Shown here piece by piece: positions 11,001 to 21,863 of a stretch of DNA of 64,000 bases (position 1 is the first letter of the stretch; each line of letters begins with the position of its first letter). This stretch comes from Trichoplusia ni. Its lineage: Eukaryota; Arthropoda; Insecta; Lepidoptera; Noctuidae. The notes under the pieces were generated by a model. That model worked only from the letters and a program-made list of their open reading frames with translations. It made no database searches and was not told the origin of the DNA. The translations under genes and the position numbers were made by a program. The DNA is taken from NCBI RefSeq assembly GCF_003590095.1, contig NW_020800126.1, positions 1-64,000 on the forward strand, given 5' to 3'.

Positions 11001-14000
11001 TTATATGACATGTATTTGTATATAATCTACGTTATTTTAATATTTAGTTTGGCTCTGTCTAAAAATATAATACAAGACCTCGTCCAGAAGCTAGACATGT
11101 TATACAGAGGTGCGTTGTCGTGATTGATATTTAATACAGGATTATGTTATACTTCAGGTCGTAAACCTATATTTACATGGCGATGATAAAACCTACCCAG
11201 TAATCAGTCTCGCCTTGAAGGCGTTACACTATACATACATTCAACAAGTAATATTACTTTAAAACAATGTTGTGCACAAGTATTGTGTACTTCGACATAA
11301 ATTATCTGGAGTCTTGTAGCTGTGACTTTCCACCACAGTAAAAGGATTAGCCAATCAGCATAAATAAGACTTGCTGATTGTCCGGACGCGCCCCGCGCCA
11401 CCTAGCGGGATAACTATTTATGAACCGTGTCATATAACTGTAAGGGCTGGCCTCATCGCGGTTGCGACCGTGTCACGGAAATCATGATAGAACTTGACGG
11501 TTTATTCTAATCATTCATTATTTTAATATAATGTAAAAATAATTGGCACTTAATCGATATTTGGAACCCAGTTTGCATGTTACCTAATTTTATGTCAACT
11601 CAAGTCAACATGATTGCTTGCCCTAAAGGTGTGAGATCAACTCACGCCATTAAAACGCGGTCTCTCATTAATGATCCGCGCCGGGCGTCCTCAGATGTAC
11701 TTAGTTCATACATGGCGGCGCCCGCGACTCCATTAGCCCTCATTATGCACACGACACGTTTCACAACGACTACACGAAGGGCAAGTGCTGTTGAACCTAC
11801 AGATCTGTTACTCACCAAACTTGTCATGATTCGGTTTAATAAAGTAAGTGGCAAGAATAATTACAAGTCTTGTTCATATTCTGTAACTGCTAAGCGCTAT
11901 TGAAAACTTCATTGCAAGTCCGCAAAACATTTTTGGTTTTAAGATCTAGCAGTCAGTCACTAAGTAGCATCCTTCGTCTGCCGCAACCAATCAGCATTTC
12001 ATCATCGAGCTCTCTTTAAAATATTTTGGCTCATTCCAAATGATGTTTCTTCATTGTTTTGCAGTCTTAAGATGCGTTTTATGTAATCATGTAACTAAAC
12101 TGTGTTTCAAATATCATTGTATCTCCTACAGTTTTCTGTCAGTAAGCCGGTGTCGTGTGCGTCGTATGGTGAGGTTATCGCATTAAGTGCTAAGGCATCT
12201 CAGCCATTAATCGAGATCTGGGACAGAATAATTCCTGACTTTTATTTGGCGCAGGAAATTAAGGTCACTCGTCTACGAAACCATTGTCCATTAACCTTTA
12301 TTATTTAGGGTAAGCGTCGGTTTTATTTTAGACCTTTTGAAGTCTTGGTTATAAGGGGTTCATCTTTGGGAGCCTAAAAAGTATATTGCTTGCATCATCA
12401 CGTAATATATGTTATTTTAGTAGTAATTCCTATTAGAGAATAGACTCTTGGAAAAACGGTAAAACAAATTTGATTTATTGGCACGTTTTGACATTCCTAA
12501 ATGGCAAGTTACCTCACTGCCGTCTTTGGTCAAAATATGTATTCAATAAACAGTACAAACAACCCACCAGCCTGTACAGTTCGCGTCGCTGTTGCCCTGG
12601 TAGCTGACATCCAAACTAGGCCATGACCACGGTATGTAGCGCAGTGGGCTTCGTGGTGACCGCGGAACTGACGTCATACCACGAACCCTCGTGACGTCAC
12701 CGGACTATCAAAATGCGCCATCGAGCGCCATCACCCATAAAACAGGAATTTATTGATGGAGACGCTCATCGGAAGTGGCCGCTCTGCTATAACATAAAAT
12801 ATACTATTCTCCGGCCGCAAAAGAAAGTATCGACTGTTCTTCATATTCCATTAAGTAACGTAGTTATTGTTTAGGGTTTCGCTAATATTACTACCGTATC
12901 ATTGAAATTCCACCATTTGGGTTTGTTTGGTTAATAAAAAGTAAATCAGAGCTTACGATTTCTTGAAGCTTTTGATGTTTCTTAATAGGAATTATTTTTC
13001 ATCAAACTTCAGTTTCTTTATTATGTTGGTATTTTTTTAACAATAAACTCGGTTGTTTACGACCACATCGTAACGTAAACCATATTATTCCGATCACGAT
13101 TGTTTTAGGAACGACAAGCTTGTATTCTTCCTTTAACACAAAGACTTGGATGTTTTACAAACAACGCGAGAATTTTCCGTCCGCTGGCATTGAATATAAA
13201 AACTACTCTTTTTAATGTTGAAAGCCGTCTGGTAATAATCGCCATTATTTCTACATTGACATTGCAGTTAATTTCCAAAGTTTACAACATGGTTATTCGA
13301 AGGTGTCGTTTCTCTTTAACCGTTATGTTATTGACATGCTTCCGAATACAATCGTCTTTGTTCATTGCACTTGCAAGTGGTACAAGCCAGCGACGACTTG
13401 CACGACGCATGGCTTATGAGGGCGTGAAGTGTCCTCATCTTCATTAAGGAATTCTTAGTTAAATTCCGCACGGATCCGAATTATTTTGCTTTAATTTGGA
13501 GCTACTTCAAATGCAAAATATCCTCAAATGTGCCAACAAGAGCTGGAGCATACATTATTGTTGTTCATCAGAATACACTCAACGAATTGACAATAGTCGT
13601 ATAAACTTTAACAGCACTTAAATATTTGATATACATATAGATATATCATTCATACAAGACAGATTTGTGTATCAATGGACCGATGTCGGAACATTTTAAA
13701 AGCCCTCGTTTAACATGTAATTAGTGAATGGACGGAGCCGGCGCTGGCTGGCCGCGCGCCAGTCGCCACACGCTGACTCACGCCGCCAGGTGCTCCCCGC
13801 TCCTACTAGTCCTGCTGCTCATGGTCCTGGGTTTTTAAACTTAAATTTAGGCAGAGTTTGACGGTTCACAGGATGATCATGTATGATGATGATCCCCTTT
13901 CTGCTGGTTCCGACATCTTTTGCAAAGAAAATATTTTAATTCACAAATTAAAATACAAAGTGTTTTAGTTAAAGAATTTGAAGCCAAAGGGTAAAATTTA

Positions 14001-17000
14001 AGTGCGGACACCTACACTCGGGCTCATGAGTTATTAAGTTTATGGCTTATAATGTTTAGCCCTATAATACTTTGAAGCTGCAGTAATTCCGAAGCGCGGC
14101 ACGTTTGGACAGTCTGGATTAACGACTTACGTGACAAGGCTACCTTCATTAGATGTCTCAAAGCTGTGTGTCCACGCATTACACGTGTCCGCTCCAACGA
14201 GCCCTCTAATCTGCGAAGACCGCCCGGCGGTGACGTCACGCCGCGTCATGTGTGACGTCATCTTGACCGTGAACCAGATACATTTGTACGCCGGCCGCAA
14301 ACAACACTAGTTTTGGGTTAGTGTGGGACAGACTAGATCCATTTGTCGATTATGTCATTCTGAAGCGATACAAGTTTACAAGGCGTTCGCCTTTGTCGTG
14401 GTTTTATATCTCAAAGTTAAACGCTTTTAAATGCTTTAGACATTCGTCTAAATTGGAAACAAGGTTGGTGTTATTTAAAACACAAAAGACAAGATCAGAT
14501 GATACGAAGATCTATGAGACCTCTTTTTCCTCCTCTTTTAGCAAAACTAATGTCTACTATGAGTAATTGTATTTACTCATTGTAGACACGAAATGGTGAG
14601 AAGTAGAGACGCGCCTAGTTTTTGTGAAATAAAGTCGAAAAGGCAGTAAAGTATAATCTACCGGCGGCTCCTCGTGCAGTGATGGCGGAACAGGAAACAA
14701 CGTTTGTAAGCGCAGTGTACCTCGGCAGTGTAAACATATTGATAGCGTGTCGAAGACAGTAAAACATTATTGTAGTGTACTGCTGGAATGTCATGGACGA
14801 AATATTTGATACTCTCGGGATACTTATTTTCTATATCTGCTTTATCTTTAGACCGTTTCTTTTTCCATTTTTCTTAATTAGTTAAATTTCCGATTAATCG
14901 TTTGGTATTAAATTGATTTCAAACCTAAACACAAATTTCAATAATCTCGATAGGGCTCGCATACTGCCCCGTGCTCAAACCTCAAACCGCACACACCTCA
15001 ACACTACTCTCCACAAGATCCACTAGTTCTCACGCACTTGGCGCCTAAGTACTGTCGCTGTAATCAAAGTGTTTGACAATTTTGTGGATTTAATGTAAAT
15101 ATAATAGGATGCAGTGATACCGTTGGTGTTTTATGTTATTTTGTCACCAAGGCCAAGGTGCTTTGATAGCTCTTTATTTACAATTTATTCATTTATTTTG
15201 CAGGCACAGATAGATATTGTGTTTGGATTTATCAAGCATTACATCATCAAATATGTTTTGCAGTACAAATTGTTTCTCCCAAAAATGATTTATTTATGAT
15301 TTTGTTCTTAAGTTGTATACTTAACAAGACTAGAGATAATTTTATTTATGTAGTGGTAGTAAATTCAATATGGTTTTGTTTATCTAGGTGGTGGACCACC
15401 CGGTGGCGTACCGCAGCAGGCGTCACCAGCGCTAAGCAACAACCTGCCGCAGCTCAGCGTCGGCTTCGGAGCGCAGGAACCGAACAGCATTAACGGTATG
15501 GACAATATTCTATTAATAGAAAATAAAACAAAGATATATCGGTCCTCATATATAAATACACTTTCTATTTGAGGAAACAAATTATTCTCGATATCTGAGC
15601 GGAGTGACACCCACGCCATCATATTTATACTTCATCACGACGCCACCACGTCACCTCGTTACCGGTTACTATGTAGTCTCGAGTCCCAAAGGACACCTCA
15701 TGCTGCTCTGATGGGTCCACAAATATTCTGTTGCCATGACGAGCACGTCATCGTTTTATGCAAGACCAGCTAACACTGAATTCTCTAAGGACCAACTGGC
15801 AAAACATTTTATTTCAACGTGGACAATTTATATTATGATTTGTAAGTTGTTTTGCTCATGAACCTCAAAAACTTGAAACATATCTAGGAGTATCGGATTT
15901 TTGGCATATTTCTGCTTTTTTATTATCACTTTTATAGTCCATGTGTAGTAACAGAAAGTGGTCATAATTATACATATTCTCTTTGGAAAAGATTTCTAAT
16001 TACGCCAATGCTGAGTAGGTGCTATATATTAGTGGTGATGTGAAGAGTACTCTGTGGTCGCAGGTCCCAGCCTGGCGGGCGGGCCGCGGCCGGGCGACTG
16101 CCAGGTGAGCGCGTGGGGCGACTGGAGCAAGTGCTCCGTGAGCTGCGGCTCCGGCTACCAGGAACGCACCAGGACCATCGTGGTAAGCATTACAGCACTT
16201 ATCGATATACACAGCTCTAACTGTCGCACTCTCACCGTAGTCTAGTGATAATTGACTGTTGAGGTCGAATTATTTGTAGAATTAGGGTAAAAGTGGTATT
16301 ACTAAAACCTAAATATGTAACTAAGTAGTGTAAGATTAAACAAACTTTTCCCGGTAGGCTAGATAGAGAGTATGTTAAACTTACACAAAAAATATTTACA
16401 GCTTTACTCTGCTGTTCCGAGAATATAAACACTGTAAAGTTGGTGTGCATTACTGGAGCACCCCAGCAGGTGGCGGCACTTCAAAGATACGCGCCTTGTA
16501 TACACCTCCCAAAATATTGTAAACTTTGAGAAGTATTCACAAAACTCTGCTTTACGATACGCGCGCTGACAGATTTATTGTAGGTATAGATGGTAGTCAA
16601 TATAAGGGTACCCAGGTTGTTCCATCCCGATATACTTGTCCTTAGTACAAGCCCTGCACCTACCAAATGCTTACACGCGATTGCACGGCGGTTTATTTTG
16701 GTCAGTGAGTCTCTGACACTACTCACATCCTGCCCCAATACCAGATGAAATATACGGTGTCAGTATCAGGTAGTTAATCGCATACCTTGTTTAGATAAGG
16801 GTTACGATTATCACAATGAATGCAAGGAACCAAACGGACGCAACTTCTAGATGTGCGTAAGTACTGGATGCCCTAAACGATCTTATCTAATCCTTAGTCA
16901 TAGTCATTACGGCACACCATTTAAGAACAACATGACATTTGTCAACAATGTAAGATGTATTTTAAGGGATTGATGGCTATTGAGCGGCTGCATCAGCAGT

Positions 17001-19440
17001 CATCAGATCAATAAATGGTAATCAATCAGAGAACAACAGCGCCGCGCTGATCTCGTCGCGCGCGCTGCCACAGGTTATATTAGGTTTTCAAATAAACATA
17101 AGAAAGCCTAAAGAGATCTTCAAAAATAGTACTTATTGAAATTTCTCGTTAAAAGTCCTGATTTTTTGATAACGTCATATGGCAGATGGTGAAGTGAATA
17201 AAAACACTGATGTAAGTGGTTCAGGTAACTTGAAACTGTCAACAACGCAACGCGCTGAAAACATCGTGTGGCAATCAATGGATATGTAAATGATGTTACT
17301 TATTAAAAACCTTCACATCGGACATCACTGTAATCATAACTAATTAACGTCACTCAATAATAATGGATGAGTTCCCACAATTGTGTTCATTTGAATAAGT
17401 TAGTGGCGACAGTGTTTGTTTGTGAAGACATCGCCAGTCGCCGATGCAGGGTGAACACTCGCCTGAATCGATACTAGCCGCATAGCCTTTAGGGTTAGGG
17501 CTACGATTTGTTAAACTTACAGCAGAAAATGGGATTTATCATTACGGATAAGAGTTCTCGCTGCTAAGTTGTTAAGTTCTCGACGTGAAATACGATTTTT
17601 GTCTGGTTTGGCAGTGGTAATTCACTTCAATTCTGACAACTGGAGGTTATAGTACTCAATTCCTTCATATAGAAAATGGATTCAAGCTAAATTCAAAAAA
17701 TCGCCCAAATTTCGAGAAAATCGCCCAAAATACCTCGAGAATATGCTACACAGCAGAAGAGTAGTACTCATACTGTTATACTCATGTTTTATCGGATTGT
17801 AACCCTGCAGCCCTGTCACGTATCACCCCTGCCGCTAGGGCGGTCAGTGTGACACGGCACCCCGATGGCCCTGTGCTGACACCAACTGTGTGCCAATACA
17901 ACTACCAGATACATTATTAAATACATACCGATAACAGCGCCCCGTGAGAACCACCGGCTTACCTGCGGCAGAACAACACAACGTTAGAAAAACAAACAAC
18001 TTTACAATTTTATGATCAGGAATAAAATATGAATTAGTGTAAAATAATATTAAGAGAGATACAGTCCAGGTTTAATTGTTTGTGAAACTTTACCAAAGAG
18101 TTTGAAGCTCTATTGTGATTTCAAAGTTGTTGTTGATATTGTATAAAATAGAATAAAATAATAATTGTTTACCGCACAGTCAGTGCTGTTCGTAAGGTAT
18201 TTATACTATTTATAAACTCATGAATATAGCCCAAATGGCTTTTATGAGTAAAAATATTTGTTAGTTTAGTAGCTTTTATAAATTGCCGAATAAACCAGCC
18301 TGATTGATGTAAAACAATAACAACAAATCAGAAGCGTCGTGATTCCATTAATTAGGTGAGAAGCCGCGTGATTCAGTAAATCAGTGGCGCATGACCCTTA
18401 CACAGATGTGTGATGGTTGGTTAATGGTGTCAGTGGATGTCAAGTGGCCGCCGCGGTAATTGCCGGGAGTCGGGAGCGCGGCTCCGGGTCAGGGTCGCGC
18501 GCCCTCAAGGACGCGGCGCTGATAACATGCCTCATATATTATGACACGTCTCGCTTCTCTATTTTTAGATTAAGTGTCCCAATTATACCCTAAATACATT
18601 TACACTTGAACAATTAGTGTTGCCATTGAGACCGTCTTTGTTGTCTGATAGTGAGTTATGAAGTCACTTGTAGAAAATAACATAAGCTCGGCTGAAATCA
18701 TTAGCCGGTGTTCAGTGATGTTATGATTTTTACATATGCTAATATGATACCTAAATATATTTGTATGTCTTGATTCACTCACTCATTAATCTCAAATCAA
18801 TAATTATCCTGCAGTACATTATTTATCTCTGGTTAGTATAAATAAATCGCTTCACTTGCATCGTATATCATTTGCAAAAACAAATGTAAGCGTGTTGTGT
18901 GCGCGCTCGTTATAAAATTATACGTTACGGAGCTGTTGTATTTGTATCACGCCACGAAATCAAGTGCAGAGAAAAACACGAGTGCACACGCTTTGGAAAA
19001 GAAAGTGCAACAGCACCGCGAATGTACCGGGAATATGTAATAAAGTGTGTTACTTTGTTGCGGGAATAGTAGTAGGATAATATAATGTTGTAGATTTTTC
19101 AGTATAAGTAGTAGGATAAAACCTTACAGGGTCCAAAATCGACAGTGTGATGATGAGTCTGCTATGTAAGTTACATAATGTAACTTTCAATACGTACAAT
19201 CTAACTACCTAAGTGCGGGTCTGTCAACACCTCTTATATGCATGAGACGAGACGAGAGACGCCGCTGTACACCTTGTAGTGCCGTCTCATTTACTCAGCT
19301 GCCGCTTAGGTGATGATGATGGTGATGGTGGTGCTGTATTAATCACATTCCCGTGTTGTTCGCAGTCGCCGCCGGCTCCGGGCGGCGCGGCGTGTCCCCG
19401 CTCTATGGCGCGGCGCAGGCGCTGCTACCGGAAGTGTTAG
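7809..19440 (+). CDS. Spondin-1 (F-spondin/fat-spondin)-like secreted protein, 3' half of gene
   Basis: This secreted, extracellular-matrix type protein is assembled here from five exons: 7809-8063, 10396-10566, 15388-15495, 16064-16182 and 19366-19440. All junctions are GT-AG and the phases match (1,1,1,1,0), giving about 241 residues up to a TAG stop. Domain order is the tail of one TSP1 repeat (KCMEPEC), a complete TSP1 (WSAWSPCSASCGAG), a complete Kunitz domain, a Pro/Gly/Ser/Asn-rich linker, and a last TSP1 (WGDWSKCSVSCGSG). The protein ends ...CYRKC. TSP1-Kunitz-TSP1 at the C-terminus fits arthropod spondins. The N-terminal Reeler and Spondin_N domains expected for the family would lie upstream of the window. 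Papilin is the main alternative, but it normally has many Kunitz domains and a PLAC tail, which are absent. The odd feature is the tandem expansion at the first exon's donor. The gene structure is read directly from sequence; the family name is inferred from domain order and motifs. Confidence 0.75.
7944..9454 (+). repeat. 147-bp tandem array, 10 full units plus a partial unit
   Basis: The unit starts CGCGCCTGCTGCTGG and ends CTTCACTATGTCA. Unit starts fall at 7944 + 147k for k = 0 to 9, and a partial eleventh copy runs 9414-9454. Copies 2-10 read identically by eye. Copy 1 and the partial copy share CTGGTGGCG where the others have CTGGCGGCG. The unit spans the 3' part of the TSP1 exon (120 bp), the splice donor and 27 bp of intron. 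Because 147 is 49 codons, all three forward frames and one reverse frame stay open across the array, which explains the very long but meaningless open frames here. The right edge, TGGAGGCCACTATGTCAC, reuses the unit's CACTATGTCAC, suggesting a deletion inside the last copy. Confidence 0.97.
8064..9388 (+). other. Ladder of ten identical 5' splice donors
   Basis: The donor AAAC|GTACGATATG occurs at 8064, 8211, 8358, 8505, 8652, 8799, 8946, 9093, 9240 and 9387. Each is at phase 1 in the TSP1 frame, matching the Kunitz acceptor at 10394-10395. Choosing the nth donor would add (n-1) x 49 residues without shifting frame. The added segment carries four cysteines per unit (RACAAR, RACRERDSC and TICTL). 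Which donors are used cannot be told from sequence. Full retention would stop at 9512-9514. Confidence 0.75.
9455..10395 (+). other. Remainder of the TSP1-Kunitz intron
   Basis: This is AT-rich sequence after the array, ending in the acceptor TGTTATGTCAG just before 10396. I see no exon or mobile element in it. Confidence 0.6.
10396..10566 (+). CDS. Kunitz/BPTI domain exon of the spondin-like gene
   Basis: The exon is phase 1 on both sides (acceptor ...GTCAG|GC, donor ...CTCG|GTCAGT). It encodes VCMEEADPGPCRGQ followed by WSFMAAKGMC, VPFPYGGC, NQNNF and EDCTNTC. Cysteine spacing is C-x8-C-x15-C-x7-C-x12-C-x3-C, the canonical Kunitz pattern with three expected disulphides. The residue after the second cysteine (P1) is Arg, followed by Gly. 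In this family that predicts inhibition of trypsin-like serine proteases. The domain is complete and looks functional. Confidence 0.92.
12669..12699. promoter_or_regulatory. Paired CRE-like TGACGTCA sites
   Basis: Perfect TGACGTCA palindromes lie at 12669-12676 and 12692-12699, centres 23 bp apart, in a locally GC-richer patch. TGACGTCA is the consensus for CREB/ATF-type bZIP factors. Function as an intronic enhancer is inference only. Confidence 0.3.
14231..14260. promoter_or_regulatory. Second pair of CRE-like TGACGTCA sites
   Basis: TGACGTCA occurs at 14231-14238 and 14253-14260, 22 bp centre to centre, almost the same spacing as the pair at 12669/12692. Paired spacing in one intron is suggestive of a regulatory module, but there is no direct evidence. 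Confidence 0.3.
14551..14588. repeat. Short perfect-ended hairpin
   Basis: Arms 14551-14566 (TGTCTACTATGAGTAA) and 14573-14588 (TTACTCATTGTAGACA) form a 16-bp stem with one mismatch and a 6-nt loop. Function is unknown. It could be the remnant of a mobile-element end. Confidence 0.6.
15388..15495 (+). CDS. Linker exon of the spondin-like gene
   Basis: The acceptor is TTTATCTAG|GTGGTGG and the donor is TTAACG|GTATGG, phase 1 on both sides. It encodes about 35 residues rich in Gly, Pro, Ser, Asn and Gln (GGPPGGVPQQ ... SVGFGAQEPNSIN) with no cysteine. This is a flexible spacer between the Kunitz domain and the last TSP1. Being phase 1-1 it could be skipped without frame shift. Confidence 0.75.
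15496..16063 (+). other. Intron, nothing else seen
   Basis: This is AT-rich sequence between the linker and terminal TSP1 exons, ending TCTGTGGTCGCAG. Confidence 0.65.
16064..16182 (+). CDS. First part of the terminal TSP1, spondin-like gene
   Basis: It starts at phase 1 (TGGTCGCAG|GTCCC) and ends at phase 0 (ATCGTG|GTAAGC). It encodes PSLAGGPRPGDCQVSAWGDW, then SKCSVSCGSGYQERTRTIV. The WGDW and CSVSCGSG motifs are classic TSP1, and the GYQERTRTIV strand completes the first half of the module. The module is finished by the exon at 19366. Confidence 0.85.
16183..19365 (+). other. Last intron of the spondin-like gene
   Basis: The donor is GTG|GTAAGC and the acceptor is GTTGTTCGCAG. It is AT-rich with a few GC-rich patches (17.8 kb and 18.45 kb). 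I see no additional exon or recognisable mobile element. Confidence 0.55.
19366..19440 (+). CDS. Terminal coding exon of the spondin-like gene
   Basis: This is a phase 0 exon of 24 codons plus TAG. It encodes SPPAPGGAACPRSMARRRRC followed by YRKC, supplying the last three cysteines of the TSP1 begun at 16064, so six cysteines in all. The protein ends on a cysteine right after a basic cluster (RRRR), a compact end for this family. The basic patch is a plausible glycosaminoglycan-binding site by analogy with other TSP1 modules (inference). Confidence 0.82.
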   Translation, partial: SPPAPGGAACPRSMARRRRCYRKC

Positions 19441-19729
19441 CCATACTCCTCCTTAATTATAACTAACAGAGGCTCGTGCACGCTGAACCACTTATATTCA
19501 TCGTTTATTAAAAGATAGTTGTAAGTTTCAACTACTGAGATTATTGATTATTCTCTTCTTTTTATTACTTCATTATGTCTGTATTTCATCACTATCATCG
19601 ATGTCTCGTTAATTCAATGTTTCAGTGTGTACCGGTCCGTAAACTTACTTAACATAATGCATTTTTTAAAGATTTTAATATTTTCCACTTTTATATTGTA
19701 CACAGCTAGCGAAACCAAAGTCATTTAGT

Positions 19730-19735
19730 AATAAA
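19730..19735 (+). terminator. Candidate polyadenylation signal AATAAA
   Basis: This is an AATAAA about 290 bp after the spondin-like stop codon. An ATTAAA variant lies nearer, around 19507. Either could define the 3' end, and neither is proven. Confidence 0.3.
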
Positions 19736-21217
19736 GGCTTCCAAGAAATTGTGTTTTCATTACGGCGCGGGCCGCATCGCGTGGACATCGATCGCTGCGT
19801 TATTAAGGTCAAAGTCCCTTTGGCTCTCTTTATAAGGGCTTTTGTGAACCTAATTGGATTCTGATAAAGTTCAATGAAGTGTTTATTTTTCAGCTTTGTT
19901 TGGATTTTATTAGTCGAATAATATGGACTAAATAATTGCTTGATCACTATCAATCGTAAAATTTATTTTCGTAAAATGTGATGTGAGAACCAATGAGTTA
20001 TGATTCTTGAGCAGGAAGTCATTATGATTTTTACATATTTGCCAATTATGTATATCACAGAGCTCTATCTAAGTACAATCCAAGTCTGAAGTATCCACAT
20101 GGTGCCGCGCTGATGTAGCGCGTGTTATCCCGCAGTTGAGTGCGCGAAGCATTTCGGGCTAACCTTGAACCACTTCCGCGGTACGTGAACTTCCCTCAGT
20201 TCACATTCCTGACGTAGCGGACGCGGCTCACGCATCGCGGACAACAACATCTGTTACTCTACAGCCAGCTCTATCATCAGCAAGTGTTCCATTTTCCAGG
20301 TGCTACTCTTCTAACAGTAAATTTTTTGTGTTTATCAAAACGTCGGTAAATAATCATAAGCAACCTTCACCTTAATAGCCGCGGAAGTTACTTCACCGCT
20401 CAAAATCCAATTACGATCACTTCCAAGGCATATACTGGAAAATTGGTAACGTATGAACTTGCAGTAATCAGAGTGAGTCGCTGCAGAAACAACAACACAT
20501 CGGGTTAGTCACCAGCCGCGGTACAAACGGGCATGTTTGGTGTTTGTGCTGCACTGTTTACAAGCCGCGACTCCGGCCCGAACAGCGAACAGCGGCTGAC
20601 ATCATTCACAACTCAAACGTCGCTCAAACTACTCGTTAAATTAAAATTAGCTTGTAATTTTGTCGAATGTTGCGATCACTAGTACGAGACTGTTCCGGCT
20701 TTATGAAATAGTTATAAGTGTAGGAACATTTTAATGAAAACAGTTTCCATTGATTTGGTAAAACAGTGGTACCTACAGTACCGCGGTGGCGCTGAAAGTG
20801 TTGGTTCAGTTCAGCAGAAACCAGTCTGTAAATAATGTTTCGTTTAGAAAATATATAAATCACCGTATTCGCTGAAATTAAGTACTTAAAGAGAATTGAT
20901 TTATAATTCGCAAAAAGGAAAAGTACGAGTATTTCATCGTGTTTAAAGTAACCGTTTCTACGCGAGATCCAATTTAGTAAAGTAATTACACTTCTTCAAT
21001 GATGATCAGATTAGATCAGATCATTCAGAGAGCCCATGTTATCGAATCTGTACAAATTGAAATGATTCGTACCTATCATATACTCAGCTTTATAGATCAG
21101 AGGAAAACACTAATGAAGTATAACGAAGATGATGAAATGGAAAAATCCCGCTCGGTTTACGCATGTTTGCTAATAGGCAATCAATGAAACCCACATCACG
21201 TACAATTAAATTACAGC

Positions 21218-21863
21218 AATAGGCCTGTTGACAAAATTTGGAAATATGTTTAAAACTATAGTTTAGTATCTATTTTACCCCAAAAATATAATATTTTTAT
21301 AAAAATATGCGTTTTACGTATTTATTTTGCGTTTATAAAAATTAATTTCAAATTGACATTTGAAAAGGCCAAGACTGTCATGGCCTCTTGAATGACGTCA
21401 CACCTCGCGAAACATTGGAGTTTGTATATGTTAGTCAAGGAGATTTTTTAACAAATAATGCATTCCTCTTATTATAAATACTGTGCTTTGGTAAATCCTG
21501 ATTCCATTATGTATGACACAAACTTTCTATCAATCAACTTAATTAACAACAATAAATTGCTAAGAAAACAAACTAAAAGCACATAAAATAAACTGATCAC
21601 TTCGGACGAAAATGACAATTGATTGACACTCTATTGAAAGTGACAGCTACAACATTGTTTTGCGAGGCGTGACGTCACTCATCTCTGATTGGTGTTTGAA
21701 GTCACGTGGTTGAATGCCTAATTTTACTGATTTTATTTTCCAAAAATATTATTAATCGTATATTATTTTAATAAAAATAATATTTTTTCATTTACTGCAT
21801 ATCATGATTAATCATTAGGAAGTCTAAGCCACCCGATTTATTCTTAGTGGAAACAGGCCTATT
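21218..21863. mobile_element. MITE-like DNA element with AATAGGCCTGTT ends
   Basis: A 12-bp perfect terminal inverted repeat (AATAGGCCTGTT at 21218-21229 and AACAGGCCTATT at 21852-21863) bounds a 646-bp AT-rich segment with no coding capacity. Internally a second inverted pair carries CRE-like cores: TGACGTCACACCTCGCGAAA near 21393-21412 and TTGCGAGGCGTGACGTCA near 21660-21677. Terminal plus subterminal inverted symmetry suggests a non-autonomous DNA transposon. I cannot name its superfamily, and the target-site duplication is unclear. Confidence 0.6.

Larger units (their letters stand above)
10567..15387 (+). other. Intron between Kunitz and linker exons
   Basis: The donor is G|GTCAGTAC and the acceptor is GTTTATCTAG. 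The intron holds two pairs of perfect TGACGTCA palindromes and a hairpin at 14551-14588, listed separately. Open frames such as 11577-11903 and 13190-13447 have no recognisable domain. No further exon of matching phase is evident, though short cassette exons cannot be excluded. Confidence 0.55.

Noticed and set aside
7809..19440. Papilin as the identity of the TSP1/Kunitz gene
   Set aside because: Only one Kunitz domain is present, there is no PLAC domain, and the protein ends on a TSP1. That order fits spondin better, although the missing N-terminus prevents certainty.
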